10,339 nucleotides of DNA from Acinetobacter sp. (GTDB taxonomy: Bacteria; Pseudomonadota; Gammaproteobacteria; Pseudomonadales; Moraxellaceae), in contig JASLIY010000078.1 of the NCBI GenBank assembly GCA_030152675.1, positions 1 to 10,339 of the forward strand, given 5' to 3'. The notes under the pieces are model-generated. The model was not told the DNA's origin. It searched no databases and was given only the letters and a program-made list of their open reading frames with translations. The translations under genes and the position numbers were made by a program. Positions 1-6,287 of the stretch are shown here, in pieces. Each line of letters opens with the position of its first letter. Position 1 is the first letter of the stretch.

Positions 1-4
1 AGAG

Positions 5-10
5 TATAAT
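5..10 (+). promoter_or_regulatory. Perfect -10 box upstream of the metallophosphoesterase
   Basis: The hexamer TATAAT matches the sigma-70 -10 consensus exactly and lies 54 bases before the preferred start codon at 65. Transcription would begin near 17 and give a leader of about 48 nt. The matching -35 box would lie outside the window, so only half of the promoter can be judged. It could instead belong to the end of an unseen upstream feature. Confidence 0.4.
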
Positions 11-64
11 CAGCAATGCTTAAAAGATAAACATGATTTATTTTCCAAATAATTGAGACCCTAT

Positions 65-1078
65 ATGTGGACAACAAACCCTGTAATTTTATGCTTTTAT
101 ATCAGTTTTGCAATCGTAGGCATATGGGGGATTGTACAAGCATGGCGGAGTCAATCACGTACTGAAACGATCCATCCGTTTAAATCCTTTGTGCATTTAT
201 TGGCGTTTTATCTTTCTTATTTATTGTTTCCGCTGATCTTTTTTAGCGCCTATGCGGGTTGGGTTCAGCATTTCTCATTACATCAAAGTGTCTTTATCTG
301 TCTACTCAGTGCATTGCTGATTTATGCGCGTTTTATTGAACCGCATATGATTCATGTGCGGCATTTGAGTTATAAACTCAGTGGCTCAGCAGCCCCTTTT
401 AAAAAACCGCTCCGTGTTGCATTGATCGCTGATTTACATGTGGGACTATTCTCCGGGCATGAGCGCCAATTAAGACAAGTGGTAGAGAAAATCAATCAAG
501 AGCAACCTGATTTTGTGGTGGTGGCTGGGGATTGGACTTATGAGCCAGAAGATCAGCTTGAACAGGAATTAAAAATCTTACAACAGATTCAAGCGCCGAT
601 TTACTCAGTCAATGGCAACCATGATGAACAATATCCGGGTCCGCCGATTCATGATTTATTACAGCGTGCTTTAAGCAATAACAATGTCATAGATATTGAA
701 GCCAAGATCGTCGAGTTTGATGAGTTTCGCTTGATTGGGATCGGTGATCTGTGGGCGGGTAAGTCGGACATGCGTGATATGCCAGATTTGCCACAAGATA
801 AACCTTGGCTGATCCTGTCGCATAATCCTGATACGGTGGATATGGTGCCCAACTTACCGACACGTCCATTGATGTTGTCTGGGCATACGCATGGGGGGCA
901 GGTGGAGCTGCCATGGGTCACCAACTATGTTATGAAAAAGGTTTCGATCTTAGGCCACAAACGTGGGCTTTATCAGCATGAACATGCTGATGTTTTTGTG
1001 ACAGTGGGCATTGGTATGGTCGGTGTCCCATTTCGTTTCCGAGTACCACCGACGATTGATATCATTGAGTTGAGCTAA
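65..1078 (+). CDS. Membrane-anchored calcineurin-like metallophosphoesterase (YaeI/YkuE type)
   Basis: A 337-residue phosphohydrolase. The N-terminal part holds three hydrophobic stretches (about residues 5-27, 42-66 and 74-91), which should anchor it in the inner membrane. The catalytic domain follows from about residue 115 with the full two-metal motif set: ADLH (D123, H125), AGD (D156), GNHD (184-187), SHNPD (252-256) and the GHTHGG signature (273-278). All expected metal ligands are present, so it should be active. Relatives include YaeI, YkuE and the lipid A enzyme LpxG, so a lipid-linked phosphoester is a plausible substrate, but the sequence does not decide this. A TTG in the same frame at 53 would add four residues. 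I prefer the ATG at 65 because GAGA sits six bases before it. The gene stands alone and converges on the next gene. Confidence 0.88.
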   Translation: MWTTNPVILCFYISFAIVGIWGIVQAWRSQSRTETIHPFKSFVHLLAFYLSYLLFPLIFFSAYAGWVQHFSLHQSVFICLLSALLIYARFIEPHMIHVRHLSYKLSGSAAPFKKPLRVALIADLHVGLFSGHERQLRQVVEKINQEQPDFVVVAGDWTYEPEDQLEQELKILQQIQAPIYSVNGNHDEQYPGPPIHDLLQRALSNNNVIDIEAKIVEFDEFRLIGIGDLWAGKSDMRDMPDLPQDKPWLILSHNPDTVDMVPNLPTRPLMLSGHTHGGQVELPWVTNYVMKKVSILGHKRGLYQHEHADVFVTVGIGMVGVPFRFRVPPTIDIIELS

Positions 1079-1089
1079 GTTCAGCTCGA
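1070..1089 (+). other. Weak hairpin at the end of the metallophosphoesterase gene
   Basis: TTGAGCT and AGCTCGA can pair (seven pairs, one G-U) around a 6-nt loop and overlap the stop codon. No T-run follows, so it is a poor intrinsic terminator. It may only protect the mRNA end. Confidence 0.25.
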
Positions 1090-1093
1090 TTGA

Positions 1094-1135
1094 CAGTGAA
1101 CAGTGAACAGTGAACAGTGAACAGTGAACAGTGAA
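1094..1135. repeat. Six perfect tandem copies of CAGTGAA
   Basis: Six uninterrupted copies of the 7-bp unit CAGTGAA (TTCACTG on the other strand) fill most of the 59-bp gap between two convergent genes. The array ends two bases before the stop codon of the minus-strand gene. The unit is not self-complementary, so it forms no hairpin. Because it lies outside both reading frames, a change in copy number would not alter either protein. Confidence 0.95.
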
Positions 1136-1137
1136 GC

Positions 1138-1695
1138 TTAGCGGCTAAAATACATCACACAAATCGCCACGATCAGCAGTGATGACATCAGAATAATTAA
1201 ATTGTTTTTACGGTCTTGGGCTTCAATGGCTTGCAGAATCAAGTGTTGATGTCGCGCCGCTTCGACCTCAAGCTGCTGTTGATGTTTCTGTTGCATGATG
1301 GCTAAGTCTTCGGCATTTTGGATCAAGCGAACGGCATTGAGATAGTCTTGTTTGTGAGGGAACTGTCGATCGGTGAAAAATAGCATGATTTGATGCCATT
1401 CAGGATGGGTCTCATCAATTGGGAAGCGCTCACCATCATGGGTAACCACAAAAAGCTCTTGGCTTAGATGGTCGAGTTCGATATTGCGATAGGGACCTTC
1501 TACACGGGCCATTTGGATTTGTTTTTGCTGCGTTGGAATGAAGTCCGGATTCATCATCAATTGTTCTACATCGTGTTTGGCTTCTGCTAGGTCGTAATTA
1601 AATAGATTGCGAATATATTTGATGGCTAAAATTTTTTGGCTCTTCTGAAGAAAAGTCAGGACTTGCTCTCGTTCATTTGAACTGAGTTGGCGCAT
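1138..1695 (-). CDS. L7/L12 C-terminal-domain-like protein with a C-terminal membrane anchor
   Basis: A 185-residue protein of unknown role. Residues 21-46 contain the pattern KxxAIKxIRxxxxxxLxEAKxxVE, which matches the helix-turn-helix-like part of the ribosomal L7/L12 C-terminal domain. That domain also occurs in non-ribosomal proteins. A middle section (about 65-125) is not recognised. A glutamine-rich helix (about 128-160) that could form a coiled coil follows, and then a single hydrophobic segment (about 164-182) ending in YFSR. This layout predicts a tail-anchored protein facing the cytoplasm. AAGGAAG lies about seven bases before the ATG, supporting the start. It is not the ribosomal protein: the hinge and N-terminal dimer domain are absent and the context is wrong. 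It is preceded by its own AT-rich region and by the terminator of the transporter gene. Confidence 0.75.
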   Translation of the reverse strand: MRQLSSNEREQVLTFLQKSQKILAIKYIRNLFNYDLAEAKHDVEQLMMNPDFIPTQQKQIQMARVEGPYRNIELDHLSQELFVVTHDGERFPIDETHPEWHQIMLFFTDRQFPHKQDYLNAVRLIQNAEDLAIMQQKHQQQLEVEAARHQHLILQAIEAQDRKNNLIILMSSLLIVAICVMYFSR

Positions 1696-1720
1696 TTTAA
1701 ACTTCCTTTTTTATTAACAT

Positions 1721-1753
1721 ATTATTGTTTTTGGCTGTTGATTATTGTTTTTG
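1721..1753 (-). repeat. Two 13-bp direct repeats upstream of the L7/L12-like gene
   Basis: ATTATTGTTTTTG occurs perfectly at 1721-1733 and at 1741-1753, 20 bp apart, or about two helical turns. On the coding strand each copy reads CAAAAACAATAAT. They lie 26-58 bp before the start codon, where the promoter must be. They could be paired sites for one protein on the same DNA face, or tandem -10-like elements (the AATAAT part). Confidence 0.5.
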
Positions 1754-1778
1754 CGCGTTTATAGATTTTATTTTGCAT

Positions 1779-1803
1779 AAAAAAGCCAGTACTTAGACTG
1801 GCT
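1779..1803 (-). terminator. Intrinsic terminator of the MHS transporter gene
   Basis: On the minus strand AGCCAGT, a 6-nt loop and ACTGGCT form a perfect 7-bp stem, followed at once by six T. It starts 20 bases after the transporter stop codon. This is a standard Rho-independent terminator and separates the transporter from the L7/L12-like gene downstream. Confidence 0.9.
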
Positions 1804-1822
1804 CTGAATGACACGCAGCAGA

Positions 1823-3136
1823 TTAAATCTGATTGTTGACATCATCATGTTTGGTTTCACGGATGGCGAGGAAGGCCAAAAGTGACAGGATGGATGCAGC
1901 ACTCAAATAGTAACCAACAGCATACAGACCATATTCAGTGGCCAGCTTGGTAGCAATTAAGGGTGCAAAAGATGCACCAAAAATACCTGCCAAGTTAAAC
2001 GTTAAGGCTGAACCGGTATAGCGAACTGAAATCGGAAAAATCTCTGAAAGCACAGTACCAATTGGGCCATAGGTCATCCCCATAATGGCAAGACCAAAAC
2101 ACAAAAATAAGAATACAACAAAGGTGCTTCCGGATTCTAGCATCGTGGAAAAAAACAGACCAAAGATCGCTGCGGCAATACAGACACCGACTGAAGTCGC
2201 TTGACGGCCAAATTTTTCAGCAAACACAGCTGAAAGAGGAATAAAGGCAGCAAAACACAGTGTGGCAACCAATTGAAGTTTTAGGAATTCACTGCGTGAA
2301 TAGCCCAATTGTGTGGTGCCCCAGTTTAATGCAAATACAGTGGTGAGGTAGAACACGACAAAGGTACAAATCGCCGCAATGGTGCCCAAGATCAACATTG
2401 GGAAATGTTTTGTAACCACTTCTGTGAAGGGAATGTTCACTTCTTTTTGCTTGTCGAGCACTTTTTGGAAGGCTGGGGTTTCATGTAGTTTGAGACGGAT
2501 ATATAAGCCGACGATGACTAAGGCTGCGCTGGCGAGAAAGGGAATACGCCAACCCCAAGTCATAAAGGCTTCTTCGCTCATGAATGCGCCTAAGATCAGG
2601 AATGAACCGGTGGCCAAGATAAAGCCGATCGGTGCACCGAGCTGTGGGAACATGCCATACCAAGCACGTTTGCCCGGCGGTGCATTTTCAGTGGCAAGCA
2701 AGACCGCACCACTCCATTCACCACCAAGACCTAAGCCTTGACCGAGACGGCAAAGTGCCAACAATAAGGGTGCTGCGATACCAATCTGTGCATAGGTCGG
2801 GAGTAAACCAATACAGACGGTTGAAATCCCCATGGTGAGGAGTGCTGCGACAAGGGTGGCTTTACGCCCGATGCGGTCGCCTAAGTGCCCAAACAGCGCG
2901 GCGCCGATAGGGCGTGCGATAAACGCAATCGCAAACGTCGCGAGAGATTGAATCGTTGCGGTGGTTGGATCTGTGCTTGCTGGGAAAAACAAATGTGGAA
3001 AAATCAGTACCGCAGCAGTGGCATAGATATAGAAGTCAAAAAATTCGATAGTGGTTCCCACTAAGCTGGCGAACAATACGCGTGCTTTAGAGTTTGTGGG
3101 CACCTGTGGATTGAGGGATTGAGTTGTAGACGCCAT
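1823..3136 (-). CDS. MHS-family MFS transporter, YhjE/ShiA-like
   Basis: A 437-residue inner-membrane secondary transporter of the metabolite:H+ symporter branch of the major facilitator superfamily, with about twelve hydrophobic segments. Visible signatures are the first-helix motif GTTIEFFDFYIYATAA (27-42), the loop 2-3 MFS motif GHLGDRIGRK (83-92), GLGLGGEWSGA (134-144), the second-half counterpart AEKFGRQ (306-312) and VRYTGSA (371-377). From memory it follows E. coli YhjE closely along most of its length. The substrate is not shown by sequence: family members carry shikimate, 2-oxoglutarate, proline/betaine, citrate and other organic acids. AAGGAA lies six bases before the ATG. It is followed by a strong terminator and preceded by a 140-bp gap, so it is probably transcribed alone. 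No neighbouring catabolic gene suggests a substrate. Confidence 0.93.
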   Translation of the reverse strand: MASTTQSLNPQVPTNSKARVLFASLVGTTIEFFDFYIYATAAVLIFPHLFFPASTDPTTATIQSLATFAIAFIARPIGAALFGHLGDRIGRKATLVAALLTMGISTVCIGLLPTYAQIGIAAPLLLALCRLGQGLGLGGEWSGAVLLATENAPPGKRAWYGMFPQLGAPIGFILATGSFLILGAFMSEEAFMTWGWRIPFLASAALVIVGLYIRLKLHETPAFQKVLDKQKEVNIPFTEVVTKHFPMLILGTIAAICTFVVFYLTTVFALNWGTTQLGYSRSEFLKLQLVATLCFAAFIPLSAVFAEKFGRQATSVGVCIAAAIFGLFFSTMLESGSTFVVFLFLCFGLAIMGMTYGPIGTVLSEIFPISVRYTGSALTFNLAGIFGASFAPLIATKLATEYGLYAVGYYLSAASILSLLAFLAIRETKHDDVNNQI

Positions 3137-3172
3137 GAGATTCCTTAGACTTTGCTTAATTCGGTTATTAGT

Positions 3173-3209
3173 TTTATAAAGCGTGGTTTTCCAAAAAAGG
3201 CGTGATTTT
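3173..3209 (-). promoter_or_regulatory. Putative promoter and repeat upstream of the MHS transporter
   Basis: On the minus strand TATAAA (3173-3178) is a fair -10 box about 37 bases before the start codon. No good -35 box sits at the right distance. Just upstream CGTGGTTTT (3182-3190) and CGTGATTTT (3201-3209) form a direct repeat 19 bp apart, positioned like activator or repressor half-sites. Confidence 0.35.
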
Positions 3210-3230
3210 TAAAAAAACGACGATGTGTCC

Positions 3231-3251
3231 CCCTGAGTAACAGGTTCAGGG
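3231..3251 (-). other. Hairpin between the hemolysin III and transporter genes
   Basis: CCCTGA and TCAGGG pair around a 9-nt loop, 26 bases past the hemolysin III stop. On the minus strand a run of seven T follows, but only about 13 bases after the stem, so it is not a good intrinsic terminator. A shorter alternative hairpin (CCTG/CAGG) overlaps it. Confidence 0.35.
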
Positions 3252-3276
3252 TTGCTGAATTTGAACTCAAAAAGAC

Positions 3277-3939
3277 TTAGATGATGTAAAGATAAATCGC
3301 CAAGAAGTGTGATCCTGCCCCTATCAAAACAAACACATGCCAGATGGCATGGGTATATCTTACCTTTTTTAAAGCATAAAACAATGCACCTATACTATAG
3401 GCTAAGCCACCTGTGATCAGCAGAGTCAGGCATTCACGACTGAGGTAACGTTGCATATCATCCATCACCAAGACCGCCAACCAACCCATCACCAAATAGG
3501 CCAATAAAGACACTTTTTGGAAGCGATGAATCAGCACCAGTTTGAATAGTGTGCCAATCGCAGCGATACACCACAGTGCAATTAGCAGATATTGAGCTTT
3601 GACTGTCGGAATCGCGATGCTGAGAAAGGGGGTATAAGTACCTGCGATCAAATAGTAAATCGCGGTGTGATCAAGTTTCTTATACCATTGACGCTTCTTT
3701 TCATCACGCGAGGCATGGTATAGCGTGGAGCTAGAAAACAGCAAAACCAAACTGGCGGCATAGACTGCAAGCCCGATAAATTGGCTCGAGGTGAGGTGTT
3801 GGCCTTTGATCAGCAGTAATAATCCTGCAATAAGCGCCAAGAGTGCGCCAATTCCATGACTGATCGCATTGATTCTTTCTTCTTTTAGATCATAGCTTTG
3901 AGTATAGGTTTTAGAGGCTGAAGCGGACATTTTACTCAT
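3277..3939 (-). CDS. Hemolysin III family (PAQR/TrhA-like) membrane protein
   Basis: A 220-residue protein with seven predicted membrane helices, the usual size and topology of the hemolysin III branch of the PAQR superfamily. Conserved motifs are present: EERINAISHG (20-29), the SSSTLYH motif (69-75), LDHTAIYYLIAGTYTP (89-104) and, near the C-terminus, HAIWH...GSH (H197, H201, H211). The Ser/Asp/His set forms the presumed metal site of this superfamily. Despite the name, bacterial members such as E. coli TrhA are linked to membrane-lipid and energy homeostasis rather than proven cell lysis. The ATG at 3939 has only a weak ribosome site. A second ATG three codons in (3930) is possible. The gene is divergent from the methyltransferase gene across a 150-bp gap and is followed by no clear terminator. 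Confidence 0.9.
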   Translation of the reverse strand: MSKMSASASKTYTQSYDLKEERINAISHGIGALLALIAGLLLLIKGQHLTSSQFIGLAVYAASLVLLFSSSTLYHASRDEKKRQWYKKLDHTAIYYLIAGTYTPFLSIAIPTVKAQYLLIALWCIAAIGTLFKLVLIHRFQKVSLLAYLVMGWLAVLVMDDMQRYLSRECLTLLITGGLAYSIGALFYALKKVRYTHAIWHVFVLIGAGSHFLAIYLYII

Positions 3940-4089
3940 TTCTTATTTAAAAATACACTTGTATAGTAAAGCAGTTTTGCGCTTTAGGTAATATTTTTTA
4001 GCGCGCAATGCAGCTTTGTTGCTCGAATACGTTGGTTGGATGCAGCGAGTATGTCAAAATATTCGGCGATCACAATACGAGTTTGAATT
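3940..4089. promoter_or_regulatory. Divergent promoter region, hemolysin III / methyltransferase
   Basis: This 150-bp gap must hold promoters in both directions. Toward hemolysin III the minus strand carries TACTATACA near 3962-3970, a plausible -10 region about 25-30 bases from the start codon. Toward the methyltransferase, TTGGAT near 4046-4051 followed by an AT-rich patch (AAAATATTC) is only a weak match. No strong palindrome is visible, and no gene is hidden here. Confidence 0.35.
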
Positions 4090-5397
4090 ATGCGGCAAAT
4101 GGCCTCTTCTCCTGAGCAAGAACAACAGTTTTTATCTACGGTTGCACACGCCATTGCCTCGAACAGTTTGCAACGTTTGATCTTGAGTCAGTATCAGGGA
4201 GAGCGTGCGGATTTAGAAAAAATCAGTATGCGTTTAATCCAGTTGCAAAATAATACGGTGCTGAACTGTGTATTTAAATATAAAACCCAAGACCTGACTC
4301 AAAATCTCAGTCTCGATCAAGCACAAGCCGAAATCGAAAGCTTATTGGCACAGTGTAAGCAGGCCAATCTAATTTTGCTGGATCAAGAGATTCAACTAAA
4401 GAAAACCAAGAAAAGTGTGCTGCTGACCCGACATAAGATCGCGGGCAACACGGCATCGGGTGCTCCGTCTGTGGACAGTAAAAATGCAGGCAACACCAGC
4501 AAACAGGATCACAACAGCGGTGCTGCTTCAACATCGGGCAGTGAGGCGCCGAGTGCCCAGCAACATGATCGTGAAAAGAAACGTTATCTTGATCAAGGTC
4601 GTCCGTACTTACAGTACCTCGGAATTTGTGATGCCAAGGCGCAACTGATTCCGAGTATGGCGCGTAAGTGGAAGCAGATTAATAAATTTGTTGAGATTTT
4701 TTCCAATGCCTTGGATCAAATTCCTCACTCAACACAAGCGTTGCAGGTGGTTGATTTTGGTTCAGGCAAAGGTTATCTAACCTTTGCCTTATATGATTAT
4801 TTACAAAAACAACAACTTAATCCGCATGTGACTGGGGTTGAGCTCAATCCGAATATGGTGCAGTTTTGTCAAACGGTGGCGAATAAAAGTCAGTTTCAAC
4901 ATTTAGACTTTTTCCAAGGCGATGTACGAAGCTATCAGCCTGCGCATACTGATGTGATGATTGCATTACATGCTTGTGATATTGCAACAGATTTTGCGAT
5001 TCACACCGGAATTCGTCTCAATGCTTCGGTCATTATGTGCGCGCCGTGTTGTCATAAAGAGTTACGCCCGCAGATGCAGAGTCCAGACTTACTCAAGCCG
5101 ATGCTACAGTTTGGGATTCATGCTGGACAGCAAGCCGAGATGTTGACGGATACGATTCGAGCCTTGCTGCTCAAAGCTTATGGCTATGAGAGCAAAGTCT
5201 TTGAGTTTGTAGCGCTTGAACACACCAGTAAAAATAAAATGATTTTAGCAACCAAACGTAAAACACTGAATGCACCTGATCCTGAGGTCATCGCACAAAT
5301 TCAAGCGTTGAAACAGCATTATGGAATCAAACAGCACTCCTTAGAACTGCTGCTGAATGATGAGTGGCAGCAGCATGATTTAGGTAAGAAGTGTTAA
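4090..5397 (+). CDS. Class I SAM-dependent methyltransferase (Methyltransf_32-like)
   Basis: A 435-residue cytoplasmic methyltransferase of unknown target. An N-terminal helical domain (about 1-115) is not recognised. A low-complexity linker rich in Ala, Ser, Gly, Asn and Gln follows (about 118-160). The conserved part starts with KKRYLDQGRPYLQYLGI (163-179). The Rossmann core shows motif I VDFGSGKGYLT (221-231), the acidic end of strand 2 GVELN (249-253) with E251 as the likely ribose contact, ALHACD (292-297) and the distinctive APCCHKEL (318-325). That last motif is shared, from memory, with the Methyltransf_32 group that includes eukaryotic METTL25/RRNAD1-like proteins. RNA or a translation-related substrate is a guess. 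GAG lies eight bases before the ATG. A second ATG at 4099 is possible. It is upstream of the acetyltransferase gene, but the 241-bp gap argues against simple co-translation. Confidence 0.85.
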   Translation: MRQMASSPEQEQQFLSTVAHAIASNSLQRLILSQYQGERADLEKISMRLIQLQNNTVLNCVFKYKTQDLTQNLSLDQAQAEIESLLAQCKQANLILLDQEIQLKKTKKSVLLTRHKIAGNTASGAPSVDSKNAGNTSKQDHNSGAASTSGSEAPSAQQHDREKKRYLDQGRPYLQYLGICDAKAQLIPSMARKWKQINKFVEIFSNALDQIPHSTQALQVVDFGSGKGYLTFALYDYLQKQQLNPHVTGVELNPNMVQFCQTVANKSQFQHLDFFQGDVRSYQPAHTDVMIALHACDIATDFAIHTGIRLNASVIMCAPCCHKELRPQMQSPDLLKPMLQFGIHAGQQAEMLTDTIRALLLKAYGYESKVFEFVALEHTSKNKMILATKRKTLNAPDPEVIAQIQALKQHYGIKQHSLELLLNDEWQQHDLGKKC

Positions 5398-5463
5398 CTC
5401 GGTTAAGTTGCACGGTGTGTGGATTACAGATTTGTACCCAATCAAAAACGACGTCTTTTCTCC

Positions 5464-5538
5464 TCGCACAGTGCTTGCTACACTTTTTTTGATTGCCGCG
5501 CTGAGCACCACTGTGCGAACGATGCCATGCTGCTCAGC
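5464..5538 (+). other. Possible H-type RNA pseudoknot between methyltransferase and acetyltransferase genes
   Basis: Two perfect inverted repeats interlock. Stem 1 pairs TCGCACAGTG (5464-5473) with CACTGTGCGA (5509-5518). Stem 2 pairs GCTGAGCA (5500-5507) with TGCTCAGC (5531-5538). The order of the arms is 1-2-1'-2', with loops of 26, 1 and 12 nt. This is the geometry of an H-type pseudoknot with two stacked stems of 10 and 8 bp. Alternatively the two stems may be mutually exclusive switch states. It lies in the leader of the acetyltransferase gene or the tail of the methyltransferase gene. I do not recognise a known RNA family. Confidence 0.45.
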
Positions 5539-5548
5539 CTTAGTGATG

Positions 5549-5582
5549 CATACCGATAAAAAGGTATGGATGACATCTTTTT
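5549..5582 (+). terminator. Weak terminator-like hairpins before the acetyltransferase gene
   Basis: CATACC (5549-5554) pairs perfectly with GGTATG (5563-5568) around an 8-nt A-rich loop. Ten bases later comes TTTTT. An overlapping alternative pairs AAAAAGGT (5558-5565) with ATCTTTTT (5575-5582). The two cannot form together. Either could end the methyltransferase transcript, or the pair could act as a switch in the acetyltransferase leader. A second run of six T lies at 5591-5596. Confidence 0.35.
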
Positions 5583-5638
5583 AATTTATCTTTTTTATAT
5601 TTAAAATTTTAACAAATCGTTGCATCAGGAGAAAGGAT

Positions 5639-6073
5639 ATGTCTGATCTGAAGCTAGTGAAGGGTGATTGGCCGCGTTTAATGCATGATGCCAAGTTCGT
5701 CCGTGAGCAAGTTTTTATCATGGAGCAAAACATCTCAGTCGAAGAAGAGTGGGATCAGCACGATCCGTTGAGTACGCACTTTGTGATCTATGATCAAAAA
5801 CAACCGATCGCCACAGCACGTTTACTCAATGATGGTCATATCGGACGTGTTGCGGTACTCAAAGCTTATCGCGGATATGGGATTGGTAAACTGATCATGC
5901 AATACATCATTGGTTATGCTGAACAACAGCAACGCAGTGAATTGATTTTGTCTGCGCAAGTGCATGCAATACCATTTTATGATGCGCTTGGTTTTAGCGT
6001 AGTCGGTGAGAGTTATTTAGATTGCGGCATACCGCATGTGGATATGTCGATGCGTTTGCGTAGTGAGGCGTGA
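5639..6073 (+). CDS. GNAT-family N-acetyltransferase (YjcF/ElaA-like)
   Basis: A 144-residue cytoplasmic acetyl-CoA-dependent acyltransferase, complete for a single GNAT domain. Early residues show FVREQVFIMEQNISVEEEWD (20-39), a pattern I associate with the YjcF/ElaA subgroup. The acetyl-CoA pyrophosphate loop is RGYGIGK (78-84), matching R-x-x-G-x-G, preceded by strand 4 IGRVAVL. The C-terminal HAIPFYDALGF (109-119) carries the typical GNAT tyrosine, and the end reads YLDCGIPHVDM (126-136). The substrate is not indicated. The ribosome site is strong: AGGAG seven bases before the ATG. A long structured leader (pseudoknot and terminator-like hairpins) precedes it, so expression may be controlled at RNA level, which is an inference. 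The AT-rich stretch at 5582-5610 could hold a promoter. Confidence 0.9.
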   Translation: MSDLKLVKGDWPRLMHDAKFVREQVFIMEQNISVEEEWDQHDPLSTHFVIYDQKQPIATARLLNDGHIGRVAVLKAYRGYGIGKLIMQYIIGYAEQQQRSELILSAQVHAIPFYDALGFSVVGESYLDCGIPHVDMSMRLRSEA

Positions 6074-6151
6074 GAAGGTTGTGAAGATCAGCCTTGATGA
6101 CATTGATTGTTTGATAGGTGGATCTTGATTGATGTAGCCGGGGTGCCGCTC

Positions 6152-6193
6152 ACTGTACAGTAGGGTGATCAATAACACCCATACTGATCAGTA
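6152..6193. repeat. Three adjoining palindromes in the convergent gap
   Basis: Three inverted repeats stand one base apart: ACTGTACAGT (6152-6161), GGGTG-8 nt-CACCC (6163-6180) and TACTGATCAGTA (6182-6193). The outer two are perfect, loop-free palindromes, more typical of protein-binding sites in DNA than RNA hairpins. No T-run follows, so this is not a standard terminator for the acetyltransferase gene. The rest of the 214-bp gap (6074-6287) holds no gene that I can support. Confidence 0.55.
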
Positions 6194-6224
6194 AGCAGTT
6201 TAAGCATGATGACCAAGAGCATTG

Positions 6225-6250
6225 GCCTGCAAGCTGCTACAAGCGCAGGC
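6225..6250. other. GC-rich hairpin downstream of the small membrane protein gene
   Basis: GCCTGC and GCAGGC pair perfectly across a 14-nt loop, and pairing can extend to TTG/CAA with one bulged G. It is about 38 bases past the stop codon of the minus-strand gene. No T-run follows on that strand, so it may act as an mRNA end stabiliser or bidirectional block rather than an intrinsic terminator. Confidence 0.35.
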
Positions 6251-6287
6251 AACAGCCATTGCAGCATTCAACTGGCGCTACTCGGAA

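Noticed and set aside
53..64. TTG start giving a 341-residue metallophosphoesterase
   Set aside because: No ribosome site precedes the TTG, while GAGA lies six bases before the ATG at 65. The four extra residues add no conserved motif.
5394..5406. TTAAC-TCG-GTTAA palindrome at the methyltransferase stop as a terminator or integron-type core site
   Set aside because: The stem is short and AT-rich with a 3-nt loop and no T-run, and no paired core site or integrase is present.
5408..5584. Open 58-codon frame (TTG start) between methyltransferase and acetyltransferase, with a hydrophobic middle
   Set aside because: None of its TTG, GTG or ATG codons has a ribosome site, and the strong inverted repeats better explain the region as structured RNA. 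A chance open frame is likely.
6152..6161. LexA-like SOS box (CTGT...ACAG)
   Set aside because: The halves are adjacent, without the 8-base spacer of a LexA box, and the site lies between convergent gene ends rather than at a promoter.
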